Shown here piece by piece: positions 34,869-43,720 of a DNA stretch of 64,000 bases (position 1 is the first letter of the stretch; each line of letters starts with the position of its first letter). The position numbers and the translations under genes are program-made. Source of the DNA: Aliiruegeria haliotis (GTDB lineage Bacteria > Pseudomonadota > Alphaproteobacteria > Rhodobacterales > Rhodobacteraceae); assembly GCF_003003255.1 (NCBI RefSeq), contig NZ_PVTD01000011.1:89694-153693 (forward strand). The letters are read 5' to 3'. The notes below the pieces were generated by a model. That model was not told the origin of the DNA, did not search any database, and saw nothing but the letters and a program-made list of their open reading frames with translations.

Positions 34869-35837
34869 TTACATCCAGCCGCGTTCCTTGTAATACTTCA
34901 CCGCGCCCGGGTGCAGGTCAGCCGTCAGGCCGTCCTTGATCATTTCCTCTTCCTTGAGGTTGGCAAAGGCCGGGTGCAGCTTCTTGAAGGCATCGAAGTT
35001 CTCGAACACGGCCGAAACGACGGCATAGACGATTTCATCGGAAGCCTGCGCCGAGGTCACGATGGTGGCCTTCGGGCCCCAGGAGGCGATGTCGTCGTCG
35101 TTGCCCGGGTACATGCCGCCCGGGATCGTGGCCGCCGCGTATGCAGTGTTCTCGGCCAGCAGCTTGTCGATACCTTCGCCGGCCAGCGGAACGATGTCCA
35201 CGTCGCAGGTCGAGGTGGCTTCCTGCGAGGAGCCATTGGGCAGACCAGCGGCCCAGATGGTGACGTCGATCTTGCCATCACAGAGCGCTGCGGCCTGTTC
35301 GGAGGACTTCAGCTCCGCGGCGAGCGCGAAGTCACCGGCCGACAGACCTTCGTACTTCATCAGCGTCTCGGCCAGAACGCGGGTTCCGGACCCCGGGTTG
35401 CCGATGTTGACTTTCTTGCCTTTCATGTCCGCGGTGCTGGCGACGCCAGCATCGGCACGGGCCATGACGTGCAGCGGCTCCGGGTGAACCGAGAACAGCG
35501 AACGGAGGTCGGCGTAGGGGCCATCCTCTTCGAACTGGTCGGTGCCTTCGATCGACTTGACCTGAACGTCCGATTGGATAACGCCGAAGTCCAGCTCGCC
35601 CTGACGAATGGTGCGGGCGTTGTAGACGGAGCCGCCGGTCGACTCGACCGAGCAGCGGATGCCGTGCTCCTTGCGACCTTTGTTCACCAGACGACAGATG
35701 GCGCCGCCAGTCGGGTAGTAGACGCCGGTCACACCACCGGTGCCGATGGTAATGAAGGTCTGATCCTGAGCCATGGCGCCACCGGCGCTGAGGCTGGCGG
35801 CGAGCAAGGCGCCGGCGAAGATCGAGGATTTACGCAT
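34869..35837 (-). CDS. TAXI-family TRAP solute receptor
   Basis: A 322-residue periplasmic receptor. The signal peptide runs to about residue 23 (cleavage after AMA). The mature start QTFITIGTGGVTGVYYPTGG is the TAXI family hallmark, followed by VESTGGSVYNARTIRQGELDFGVIQ. TAXI receptors take up glutamate, succinate-like or other small acids; the ligand is unknown here. GGAG lies at good distance before the ATG. It is the first transporter gene after the rpiR-type regulator, in the same direction, with 99 bases between and an operator-like sequence at 35859-35872. Confidence 0.92.
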   Translation of the reverse strand: MRKSSIFAGALLAASLSAGGAMAQDQTFITIGTGGVTGVYYPTGGAICRLVNKGRKEHGIRCSVESTGGSVYNARTIRQGELDFGVIQSDVQVKSIEGTDQFEEDGPYADLRSLFSVHPEPLHVMARADAGVASTADMKGKKVNIGNPGSGTRVLAETLMKYEGLSAGDFALAAELKSSEQAAALCDGKIDVTIWAAGLPNGSSQEATSTCDVDIVPLAGEGIDKLLAENTAYAAATIPGGMYPGNDDDIASWGPKATIVTSAQASDEIVYAVVSAVFENFDAFKKLHPAFANLKEEEMIKDGLTADLHPGAVKYYKERGWM

Positions 35838-35858
35838 TGGAGATTCTCCCATCTGTTG

Positions 35859-35872
35859 GAACATCCAGTTTT
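35859..35872 (-). promoter_or_regulatory. Possible RpiR-type regulator site before the TAXI gene
   Basis: GAACATCCAGTTTT resembles AAAACATCTGTTTT at 36855-36868 in the divergent region on the other side of the regulator, sharing ACATC and GTTTT with one extra base between. Two similar sites flanking the regulator's gene are a reasonable sign of its operators. Confidence 0.35.
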
Positions 35873-35936
35873 TTTTGGCCGTTTGGTTCGGCTGAGGCAA
35901 ACTAGTCTGGACTCAAGATAACACACAAGAAAATCG

Positions 35937-36821
35937 TTAGTTTTTTTTCGGCTTCCAATAAGCGGCATGCGCCTTTCGCACCGCCTCGTAGGACTTGATT
36001 CGCTCTGCGGTCTCCTCTCCGCCACGGTGGAGCAGCACCGAAAGCACTCCTTCGAGCACTGCGGCGATCCCCGAGTAGCAGGCAAAATGGTGGGTGCTGA
36101 TCGCCGAAACCGGCATCGATATCTCGGGGCGAAGGTCCGGGAAAGAGATTTCCGAATCGGAGACAAGGATCAGCGCCACGCCTCGAGACTGCGCAAATCG
36201 GCAGGTATCGACGGTCTCTCGGGAATACGGGGTCGTCATGATGGCGACCAGGACGTCCCCCTCGCCGGCTTCGTTCAATTCGTCCACCGCACTGCCGACA
36301 TGGCGCGGAATGAGGTCCAGAGAAGGCAATGCCATCCTGCCGACATAGTGGAAATAGTAGGCCATCGCGTAGCTTGCCCGGGTTCCGGTCACGAACGCCT
36401 TGCGCGCAGAGAACAGGACCTCTGCCACCCGGTCGAGCGTGTCCGGCGATTGCCGTTCGAGGGACCGTTGAACGATCGCCAGAGAGTTCAGCGCGGCCTC
36501 GGCCTGGATCCTGCCGGTGTCTCCCGTGTCGGGAAGTTCTGCCAGCCACCCCGGCAAGTCGACAAACTCCGCGCTGGACACCAGCGCATGACGAAACGGG
36601 TCGCGCAGGGCGTCATAGCTCTCGAAACCCAGTTGCCGGGCCGTACGGACAAGCGTGTAGGTGCTGACACCGGCCTTCTGTGCGGTCTGCCGGACAGTAT
36701 CGAGCCCAAACTCAGCCGGGTTGTCCAGAATGTACTTCGCAACCGTCCGCATTCTTGGCGTGAACCCTTCCAACCCCTCCTTGAGTCTTGAAATCGTTTT
36801 GGTTTTCAACGTCGGGTCCAT
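35937..36821 (-). CDS. RpiR-family transcriptional regulator
   Basis: A 294-residue regulator: N-terminal winged helix-turn-helix (residues 12-85, with FTPRMRTVAKYIL and the recognition stretch AQKAGVSTYTLVRTARQLG) and a C-terminal SIS sugar-phosphate domain (KAFVTGTRASYAMAYYFHY, VLVAIMTTPYSRETV). Such regulators sense phosphorylated sugars or small acids. It is divergent from the dimethylglycine-dehydrogenase-like gene and lies upstream of the TAXI transporter, so it probably controls both. The ATG at 36821 is taken because GGGAG sits eight bases before it; a GTG at 36830 is an alternative. Confidence 0.9.
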   Translation of the reverse strand: MDPTLKTKTISRLKEGLEGFTPRMRTVAKYILDNPAEFGLDTVRQTAQKAGVSTYTLVRTARQLGFESYDALRDPFRHALVSSAEFVDLPGWLAELPDTGDTGRIQAEAALNSLAIVQRSLERQSPDTLDRVAEVLFSARKAFVTGTRASYAMAYYFHYVGRMALPSLDLIPRHVGSAVDELNEAGEGDVLVAIMTTPYSRETVDTCRFAQSRGVALILVSDSEISFPDLRPEISMPVSAISTHHFACYSGIAAVLEGVLSVLLHRGGEETAERIKSYEAVRKAHAAYWKPKKN

Positions 36822-36854
36822 GGCGACCACTCCCGGGACTGCTCAGACAAATGC

Positions 36855-36868
36855 AAAACATCTGTTTT
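36855..36868. promoter_or_regulatory. Inverted repeat in the divergent promoter region
   Basis: AAAACA (36855-36860) and TGTTTT (36863-36868) flank two bases, giving a perfect 6-bp-arm palindrome in the 154-base gap between the regulator and the flavoprotein gene. It is the best operator candidate for the RpiR-family protein. Confidence 0.48.
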
Positions 36869-36975
36869 ATCGAGGAGGCATTGACCACATTTGTGTTTCA
36901 CCGTTCTACTCGTGTCAATTCTCTTCCCTGCCGGGCCAACTTGCAGCCACCGGCACGACACCGAAGGACCCTCCG

Positions 36976-39366
36976 ATGCCCAGCCCGCTCCCCGCATTTG
37001 CACCCGTTGTCGTGATCGGCGGCGGCATCATGGGATGCTCCACGCTCTATCACCTGGCACAGATGGGTGTGACGGACGCCATCCTGCTGGAGCGGAACAA
37101 GCTGACCTCGGGTACCACGTGGCATTCCGCGGCACAGGTGCGGGCGTTGCGACACTCGCGCAACCTCACACGGATGATCCAGTATTCGGTCGACCTCTAT
37201 GCCAGGCTCGAAGAAGAGACAGGCCAGAGCGTCGGTTGGATCCAGCGCGGCTCCCTCTCGATAGCCGCCAACGAGGACCGCCTCACGCATGTCCGACGGC
37301 AGGAGGCGCTCGCCCATGCATACGGAATCGATGCCTGGTCGATCACGGCCGGTGAAGCGAAGGAACGCTGGCCGATGATGAATGCGGACGACGTGCTGGG
37401 CGCTGTCTGGTCACCCGACGATGGACGCGTGTCCCCGTCCGACGTCTGCGCGGCGTTGGTAAAAGGGGCGCGGCAAAGGGGCGCGACCATCTTCGAGGAC
37501 ACCGGTGTGACCGGCATCCTGACAGAGAATGGTCGTGTGAGAGGCGTCGAGACCGATCGGGGCGTGGTAATGTGTGACGCGATCGCGGTCTGCACGGGCC
37601 TCTGGTCACGTGAGATCGGTCAGATGGCCGGAACGGATATCCCCGCCCAAGCCTGCGAGCACTTCTATCTGCTGACACGGCCGGTCGATGGGGTAACGCA
37701 GCACCTGCCGACCCTTTCGGACCACGACAGTCACCTCTACTGCCGCGACGAGAGCGGCGGTTTCCTCGTCGGCTGCTTCGAACCCATGGGCAAGGCCGTG
37801 CCGCCGGGCGTGCTGGACGAAACGTTCGAGTTTGCGCTGCTGCCGGAGGACTGGGATCACTTCGAGCCTATGATGATGAACGCGCTGCACCGGATCCCGG
37901 CGCTGGAAACGGCCGAGGTCCGGATGCTGCTGAACGGGCCGGAGAGCTTCACGCCGGACGGGATGTTCATGCTCGGCGAAACAGCGGAAACCCGCGGGCT
38001 GTTCCTTGGATGTGGACTGAACTCGGTCGGCATCGCCGCCGGTGGCGGCGCGGGCATGAACCTCGCCCATTGCATCATTCACGGCCACACCGCCTATGAC
38101 CTCTCCGAAGCGGACGCCAAACGGTTCGCCCCGGTCTACAACACGCTCGACCATCTCATGGCGCGCGCGCCAGAGATCCTTGGCACCCATTACGAGATTG
38201 CCTACCCCGGCCGCCAGCTGGCAACGGCGCGGAACCTGCGCGCATTGCCGCTCGACGCCGAGCACCGCAAGGCCGGCGCGCATTTCGGGCAGGTCTACGG
38301 CTGGGAACGCCCGCTCTATTTCAACAAGTCGGCTGAACCGAAGATGACCTTCGGCAATCCGGACTGGTTCGAGAACGTTCGGGCCGAGGTCATGGCCGCC
38401 CATGAGAAGGCCGCGATCTTCGACGCGTCGCCCTTTGGCAAGATCGAGGTGACGGGACCCGACGCTGCCACTTTCCTTGAGCATGTCTGTGCATCCAGAA
38501 TGGACAAGCAGCCCGGCACCGCGATCTACACCGCGATCCTCAATGAGCGGGGCACCTATGAGAGCGACATCACGGCCCACAGGATTGCAGAAGACCACTA
38601 TCGACTTTTTGTCGGTACCGACGCCATTCGCCGCGACTTCGCATGGTTCAAGCGCCATTCAGCGGGGTACGCAGTCACGCTCACAGACAGCACCGAGGCC
38701 TATGCCGTGCTCGGGCTGATGGGCCCGGACAGCGCGCGCATTGCCGTGGAGGTTGGGGCGACTTCCTTAATTGACCTGGGGTATTTCAAGCTCGGCGAAG
38801 CCAGTGTTGCCGGCCGTCATGTCCGCGCGGTGCGCATGTCTTATGTCGGCGAGGCAGGGTGGGAGATGACCTGCAAGGCCGAAGAAGCCGCGACGATCTA
38901 CGCCGCGCTGACAATCGCCGGCGCGGTGCCTGCCGGCATGTACGCCCAGACATCGATGCGGATCGAGAAGGGTTTTGCCGCCATGGGGCACGAGCTTGAC
39001 GGCGACCTGACGCCAGTCGAGGCCGGACTGGCGATGATGTGCTCGAAGAAGAAGCGCTTTATCGGCTCCGATGCCGTCAATGCACGGCGCGAGGCGGGCA
39101 AGCAGACCCTGGCGACGCTGATCATCGAGGACGAGAGGGCAGTGCCTTTGGGCCACGAACCGATCTATCTCGGCGACAGGATCGTGGGCCACACCACGTC
39201 TGCCGCCTTCGGCCACCGGATCGGCAAACCGGTCGCGCTGGCCCATGTCCACCTCGACGAGATCGATGGCGCGGAGGTCACCATCGACATCGCCAGGGAG
39301 ACTTTTTCAGGCAGCCTTCAACTCGCACCGGCCTTCGATCCGACCGGCAGCCGCATGAAGGCGTGA
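36976..39366 (+). CDS. Dimethylglycine dehydrogenase-like flavoprotein (FAD oxidoreductase plus GcvT domain)
   Basis: The 796-residue protein joins an FAD-dependent DAO-type oxidoreductase (residues 8-370) to a folate-binding GcvT/aminomethyltransferase domain (about 430-796). The Rossmann signature is VVVIGGGIMGCS. SGTTWH at 45-50 places His50 where dimethylglycine and sarcosine dehydrogenases bind FAD covalently. Such enzymes oxidise an N-methyl group and pass formaldehyde to tetrahydrofolate. An ordinary substrate would be dimethylglycine, but the family also handles other N-methyl amino acids. It is divergent from the RpiR gene, with an operator-like palindrome between, and is followed by an aminotransferase. 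Substrate uncertain. Confidence 0.85.
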   Translation: MPSPLPAFAPVVVIGGGIMGCSTLYHLAQMGVTDAILLERNKLTSGTTWHSAAQVRALRHSRNLTRMIQYSVDLYARLEEETGQSVGWIQRGSLSIAANEDRLTHVRRQEALAHAYGIDAWSITAGEAKERWPMMNADDVLGAVWSPDDGRVSPSDVCAALVKGARQRGATIFEDTGVTGILTENGRVRGVETDRGVVMCDAIAVCTGLWSREIGQMAGTDIPAQACEHFYLLTRPVDGVTQHLPTLSDHDSHLYCRDESGGFLVGCFEPMGKAVPPGVLDETFEFALLPEDWDHFEPMMMNALHRIPALETAEVRMLLNGPESFTPDGMFMLGETAETRGLFLGCGLNSVGIAAGGGAGMNLAHCIIHGHTAYDLSEADAKRFAPVYNTLDHLMARAPEILGTHYEIAYPGRQLATARNLRALPLDAEHRKAGAHFGQVYGWERPLYFNKSAEPKMTFGNPDWFENVRAEVMAAHEKAAIFDASPFGKIEVTGPDAATFLEHVCASRMDKQPGTAIYTAILNERGTYESDITAHRIAEDHYRLFVGTDAIRRDFAWFKRHSAGYAVTLTDSTEAYAVLGLMGPDSARIAVEVGATSLIDLGYFKLGEASVAGRHVRAVRMSYVGEAGWEMTCKAEEAATIYAALTIAGAVPAGMYAQTSMRIEKGFAAMGHELDGDLTPVEAGLAMMCSKKKRFIGSDAVNARREAGKQTLATLIIEDERAVPLGHEPIYLGDRIVGHTTSAAFGHRIGKPVALAHVHLDEIDGAEVTIDIARETFSGSLQLAPAFDPTGSRMKA

Positions 39367-39690
39367 GTCCGGTGTTCCCCCAAGGGCGCAGGTGGCACAC
39401 CGTTCCGGGCTGGCCGCATGGGGTTTTCCGTAACGCCCTGAGACAGCAAGTGGCCTTGACCTGCTGCGTCCGGCGCTGGAAGGTCAGGCCATGGTCCTGA
39501 TCCCCTGCGGCGGAGACCGAGACAAACGCCTGGGGCCGCGCGATACCGTCGGGTGCGGCAGCAAAACCCGCACCGGATTCGAGACCGCCTTTGATACATC
39601 GGATGGTTTTCTGGCCGCCGAGAGAAGCGCCGCGCAGGCACAGCATATCGGGCCAGAGCGCCCGTCCCGGATAAGAAAAGAGGGCCTGAA
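39367..39690. other. 324-base gap with one long hairpin
   Basis: No gene seen. GGCC-T-TGACCT at 39452-39462 can pair with AGGTCAGGCC at 39481-39490, a 10-bp stem with one bulge and an 18-base loop. No T-run follows. It may separate the flavoprotein and aminotransferase messages or belong to the aminotransferase leader. Confidence 0.35.
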
Positions 39691-41046
39691 ATGAGCCACG
39701 TGTTCCCACGCCACACCAAGGTGCAGCCCCCCGTCGCCGTTGCAGGCGAAGGATGCTACCTGATCGATTCCACCGGCAAGCGGTATTTCGACGGTTCTGG
39801 GGGCGCGGCGGTGTCCTGCCTCGGCCACGGCGATCCGGAGATCATCGCGGCCGTTCAGGAGCAAGCCGGAAAGCTGGCCTTCGCCCACACCGGCTTTTTC
39901 ACATCCGAGCCGGCAGAAGCGCTCGCCGACAAACTTGCGGCTCTGGCGCCCGGCAATCTTGACCGGGTCTACCTTGTTTCCGGCGGTTCCGAAGCCACCG
40001 AGGCCGCGATCAAGCTTGCCCGCCAGTATCACGTCGAACGTGGCGAGACGCAGCGGCGCCACGTCATTGCACGCAAGCAAAGCTACCATGGCAACACGCT
40101 TGGCGCCCTGGCCGCGGGCGGAAACGCCTGGCGCCGGGAACAGTTTGCACCGCTACTGGTCGACTTCAGCCACATCTCGCCCTGCTATGAGTACGTCCTG
40201 CGCCGCGACGACGAGAGCGCTTGTGACTATGGACAGAGGGCCGCCCAGGAACTCGAAGACGAGATCCTCCGGCTCGGAGAGGACAGCGTGATTGCCTTCA
40301 TGGCGGAGCCCGTTGTCGGCGCGACATCAGGTGCGGTTCCGGCGGTGGAGGGCTATTTCGAACGCATCCGCGAGATCTGCGATCGCTACGGCGTCCTTCT
40401 CATTCTCGACGAGGTCATGTGTGGCATGGGACGAACCGGCCATCTCTTCGCATGCAACCATGATGGGGTGGTGCCGGATATCCTGTGTATCGCCAAGGGG
40501 CTCGGCGCCGGCTACCAGCCGATCGGTGCGATGCTCTGCACGGCCGAGATCTATTCCACGATCGAGAACGGTTCGGGGTTCTTCCAGCATGGGCATACCT
40601 ACCTGGGCCACCCGGTGGCCGCCGCCGCCGGTCTCGCCGTGCTGACCGCCATCGAGGAAAGAAACCTCGTAGGTCGCGTCCGGGCAAAGGGAGACGCCCT
40701 CGACGCCGCGCTTCGGGAGGCCTTCGGCCAGCACCCGAATGTCGGCGACATCCGCGGGCGCGGGTTGTTCCGCGGGATCGAACTGGTCTCGGATCGGGAA
40801 ACCAAGACTCCGTTCGACCCATCGCATCGCCTCGCCGCAACGATAAAGAAAGCGGCCTTCGCGGAAGGCCTCGTCTGCTATCCGATGTCAGGCACCCGCG
40901 ATGGCCGCGTTGGCGATCACATCCTGCTTGCACCGCCATTCATCATCGAGGACGCCCAGATCGACGAGGTTGTGGGGAAACTCACGCGGGCAATCGCGCA
41001 ATCCCTGCCAAAGGGCTCAACCGGCCGCCGTCAGCGCCCAGGCTGA
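39691..41046 (+). CDS. Class III PLP aminotransferase
   Basis: A 451-residue aminotransferase of the class III (omega) type. The pyridoxal lysine is 269 in CIAKGLGAGYQPIG, with the LILDEVMCGMGRTG segment holding Asp240 for the ring nitrogen, and SGGSEATEAAIKLAR at 97-111 for the phosphate. Class III enzymes move an amino group from omega-amino acids, polyamines or beta-alanine-like donors to pyruvate or 2-oxoglutarate. The gene follows the dimethylglycine-dehydrogenase-like gene by 324 bases in the same direction, so it may process the amine it yields. AGAGGGCC precedes the ATG. The donor cannot be read from sequence. Confidence 0.85.
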   Translation: MSHVFPRHTKVQPPVAVAGEGCYLIDSTGKRYFDGSGGAAVSCLGHGDPEIIAAVQEQAGKLAFAHTGFFTSEPAEALADKLAALAPGNLDRVYLVSGGSEATEAAIKLARQYHVERGETQRRHVIARKQSYHGNTLGALAAGGNAWRREQFAPLLVDFSHISPCYEYVLRRDDESACDYGQRAAQELEDEILRLGEDSVIAFMAEPVVGATSGAVPAVEGYFERIREICDRYGVLLILDEVMCGMGRTGHLFACNHDGVVPDILCIAKGLGAGYQPIGAMLCTAEIYSTIENGSGFFQHGHTYLGHPVAAAAGLAVLTAIEERNLVGRVRAKGDALDAALREAFGQHPNVGDIRGRGLFRGIELVSDRETKTPFDPSHRLAATIKKAAFAEGLVCYPMSGTRDGRVGDHILLAPPFIIEDAQIDEVVGKLTRAIAQSLPKGSTGRRQRPG

Positions 41047-41229
41047 CCACAGGATCACACCCGCCGACTGGCTTCCACTGTCGGGGCCGAAAATCCACGA
41101 CGCGCCGGGGCGAACAGAAGCCGACAGCCGCTGGCCTCACGCACAGGTTCATTGCGCGCTCCCGGACGGCGGCGAACGAGCCGTTCTGACCCGCCCTTCG
41201 TCACCCTCCACCTCGGCTCTGACCATGGG

Positions 41230-41457
41230 TTATTTCCGAGCGGTCTTTCGAACAGCGCCGACATCGGACGTTCGCTTCACCAGCCCCCGGACAATCAACA
41301 CCAACAGAAGTCCTCCGGCGCCGACGAGCGCCAGGTGCAAGGGAGACGACAGGATATGACGCGCCTCCGTTGCGAGGGACATACCGCCGTGGTCGCCACT
41401 ATGCGCGATCGCCGCAGATGGGAGCACGAATGCCGAAAATGCGATTGGCCTGATCAT
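41230..41457 (-). CDS. Small secreted or membrane-anchored protein, last gene of the lar operon
   Basis: A 75-residue protein with a signal-like start (MIRPIAFSAFVLPSAAIA, likely cut before HSGDHGG), a short polar stretch with two histidines, and a transmembrane helix at about residues 38-58 followed by a positive tail. The mature protein would be anchored with the tail inside. GGAGG lies at ideal distance before the ATG. It follows the TauE/SafE gene by 36 bases in the same direction and ends the operon. The His/Asp-rich N-terminus could bind a metal. No family name is assigned. Confidence 0.6.
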   Translation of the reverse strand: MIRPIAFSAFVLPSAAIAHSGDHGGMSLATEARHILSSPLHLALVGAGGLLLVLIVRGLVKRTSDVGAVRKTARK

Positions 41458-41493
41458 GGGATTTCCTCCGTTGGTGAGTTTTGGTGAACGCGG

Positions 41494-42222
41494 CTAGCCG
41501 CCAATCAGAACGGCAATAGACACCGTCGCCAGACTGCTGAGCGTGACCAACCGGTACAGGCTTTCCCTTTGGGGATCGAACAACACGCCACCAATCCAGG
41601 TGCCGGCCATGAAAGCAGGCGCCAGGGTGGCCGCACGTAAAAGGATGTCGGGTCCGATCATTCCCTGCATTGCAAGGTTCAAGAGGGCAAATGACGTGGT
41701 CGCGAGAAACAGGCCGGTCAGGGAGGCACGCGCGGCACCCGCATCGAGATTTGTGGACAGGACGAAGGCGACGGCTGGCGGTCCCCCCATGCCCGTCCAC
41801 CCGACCAGAAGACCCACGATGGCCCCCGCCGCTGCCGAGGTCGCCCGGGTGATCGGGCCGCGATACCGCCAGCCTGCTGCCAGGACGACGGCAAACAGCA
41901 TCACCAGAACCGCAATCATGCGTCGGCTCAGGTCCGGGTCGAGCCAGGCCAGAAGCCCGACGCCAAGCGGAATGGTGGCAAGGGCCAGGATCCCCATGGG
42001 AAGGATCAGACTGCAGCAGATATGCCGCCGGATCCGCGGCAGCAACAGGAGCCCGGCGACAAGATCCATGAACAGGCCAATCGGGACCGCCGCCCGCACA
42101 TCGTCGAAGAGAGCGAAGGCCGGCACGATCATCATGACCGCGCCGAAGCCGGTGAACCCCCGCAACAGGCCGGCGATGAAAACCACGCCGAGCGACAGCG
42201 CCAGCTGAAAGTGCATTTCCAT
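41494..42222 (-). CDS. TauE/SafE-family anion exporter
   Basis: A 242-residue membrane protein with about seven helices, of the sulfite exporter TauE/SafE (DUF81) family. Family patterns include GLLRGFTGFGAVMMIVPAF near residue 20 and its repeat GLLVGWTGMGGPPAVAF near residue 135, the two inverted halves. TauE-type proteins often export sulfite or sulfoacetate after sulfonate breakdown. The gene follows larA by 28 bases. Its place at the end of an ABC-isomerase-aldolase-kinase-LarA operon hints that the pathway releases an anionic, perhaps sulfonated, product. The cargo itself is not determined. Confidence 0.86.
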   Translation of the reverse strand: MEMHFQLALSLGVVFIAGLLRGFTGFGAVMMIVPAFALFDDVRAAVPIGLFMDLVAGLLLLPRIRRHICCSLILPMGILALATIPLGVGLLAWLDPDLSRRMIAVLVMLFAVVLAAGWRYRGPITRATSAAAGAIVGLLVGWTGMGGPPAVAFVLSTNLDAGAARASLTGLFLATTSFALLNLAMQGMIGPDILLRAATLAPAFMAGTWIGGVLFDPQRESLYRLVTLSSLATVSIAVLIGG

Positions 42223-42250
42223 CGCTGCCGGTCCCTTCGGCGTTCAGACG

Positions 42251-43681
42251 TCAGGCGTTGCGGTGCAAGTGCACACCGACGCCGCCCGAGAAGGCCTCTG
42301 GCGTGCAGAGGATCTTCGGGTTCTTGCCGACATAGTTCTCGGCTTCCGCCATCGCTTGCTCGAACGTGCTTCGAGGCTGAAGCCCCATGCCGCGAGCAAA
42401 TCCCGGCGCGCGGCCCCCCACCAGATAGATGGCCGAGGTCCAGAGGTGGGCGGCGCTGCCGCCCGAGATCATCGACATGGCATGGAACGGGTGATAGGTG
42501 AAATCGTTCGAATACCGGTAGCGGTAGCCGGTATCCATCGACAAGGTGTAGGCGTCCTCGGACTCTAGGAACTCGCGCGGCGTGTTGTACGCCTGAAGGG
42601 CCTGGTAGGTTTCCGCATAGGACGGGAACCAGAGTTCGTTGAACCAGCCGTCGCACTGCGCCGCCGCGATCACGACGCAGCCCGGGCGCAAGGCATTCCA
42701 GCAACGGGACAACTGGCCCGCGATCGCGAGGTTCATCAGGATCGGGTTGGTGCCCATGCCGGGGCCATAGTGGAAGTCGCGCGGCAGACCGATCACCAGC
42801 ACATCCGCCGGTTCGGCCATATCCTCCAGCACGACGTTCGTCCGCTTGCCGGCCAGCGGCCAGGTGGCCTTTTCAACCTCCTCGAGAGTTCCGGCCTTTA
42901 CATCCAGGATCTGCGAGTGCTGGCCAAGCACCGCATCGACTTCGAAGAAGGTCTTCCCGATCCGGGCTTCGATGGTTTGCCCGATGGATTTGAACTGGTC
43001 GCGCATGCGGGATTTGGGCGAGGCACCCATCCAGTCCTTGCGATGCATGGTTTGCGGCACATGGTGCGAGGCGATGGATTTCCAGCCCGCCAGTCCGGTG
43101 ACCAGCATCTTGTAGCCGCCGGAGTAACCGCCGTATGGATTTCCTGCACAATGGCCGACCATGATCGGAATGTCGGCCTCGGCCATGATCCGGTTGGTTT
43201 GGACGATGTTGCCCATCTCGTCATTGCCAAGTTCGAGCAGGTTGGCGCCTTCGGCATCGTGGTTGATCAGCCGGTCCGGCCAGAACTGGTCGACGATCTT
43301 CTTGCCGAGATAACCGTACCATTCCTGAAGCGTATTCTGCCGGTGCAGGCCCATGGCGCAGATCAGAGTGATGTCCTCGATCCGGCAGCCACCGGCCAGC
43401 AGATCCTCGACAATCATCGGGATCGAGACCTTGCGGTGCGCGGTCGCGTGTGCGCCGCCCTTCACCCGGTCGGGAAAGGCAATCACCGCCGTCTTGCCCG
43501 GCCCTGCCATGTCCTTCAACGGCGGCAGGCCAAGCGGGTTGTCCAGAGCCTTCCGGGTGGCCTCATAGGGGTCAACGCAGGGCGGATCCTGATAGGTTTC
43601 GCCATAGCGCACGATGGTTGCCGTATCAGGCAGTTCCACCTGCATGTGCCCTTCGCCATAATCCAAACGGACCTGCTGCAT
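42251..43681 (-). CDS. larA: LarA-family nickel-pincer (NPN)-dependent racemase/epimerase
   Basis: LarA enzymes use the nickel-pincer nucleotide to move the hydride at the 2-position of alpha-hydroxyacids, racemising lactate or related compounds. The 476-residue protein retains all key positions of Lactobacillus LarA by pattern: His113 (GLHR), His177 (VGHCAG), Lys191 that binds the cofactor (SGGYKMLVTGLAGW) and the His206/207 pair (ASHHV), with Arg72 for substrate. It is longer than lactate racemase (about 424), so it probably belongs to another branch (malate, gluconate and phenyllactate enzymes are known). GGAG lies before the ATG at 43681; a GTG at 43699 is rejected. The cofactor genes stand upstream in the same operon. 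Confidence 0.86.
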   Translation of the reverse strand: MQQVRLDYGEGHMQVELPDTATIVRYGETYQDPPCVDPYEATRKALDNPLGLPPLKDMAGPGKTAVIAFPDRVKGGAHATAHRKVSIPMIVEDLLAGGCRIEDITLICAMGLHRQNTLQEWYGYLGKKIVDQFWPDRLINHDAEGANLLELGNDEMGNIVQTNRIMAEADIPIMVGHCAGNPYGGYSGGYKMLVTGLAGWKSIASHHVPQTMHRKDWMGASPKSRMRDQFKSIGQTIEARIGKTFFEVDAVLGQHSQILDVKAGTLEEVEKATWPLAGKRTNVVLEDMAEPADVLVIGLPRDFHYGPGMGTNPILMNLAIAGQLSRCWNALRPGCVVIAAAQCDGWFNELWFPSYAETYQALQAYNTPREFLESEDAYTLSMDTGYRYRYSNDFTYHPFHAMSMISGGSAAHLWTSAIYLVGGRAPGFARGMGLQPRSTFEQAMAEAENYVGKNPKILCTPEAFSGGVGVHLHRNA

Positions 43682-43720
43682 GGCCTTGCTCCCTTCCACA
43701 GTTTTTAGGTGGCTGTCGTG

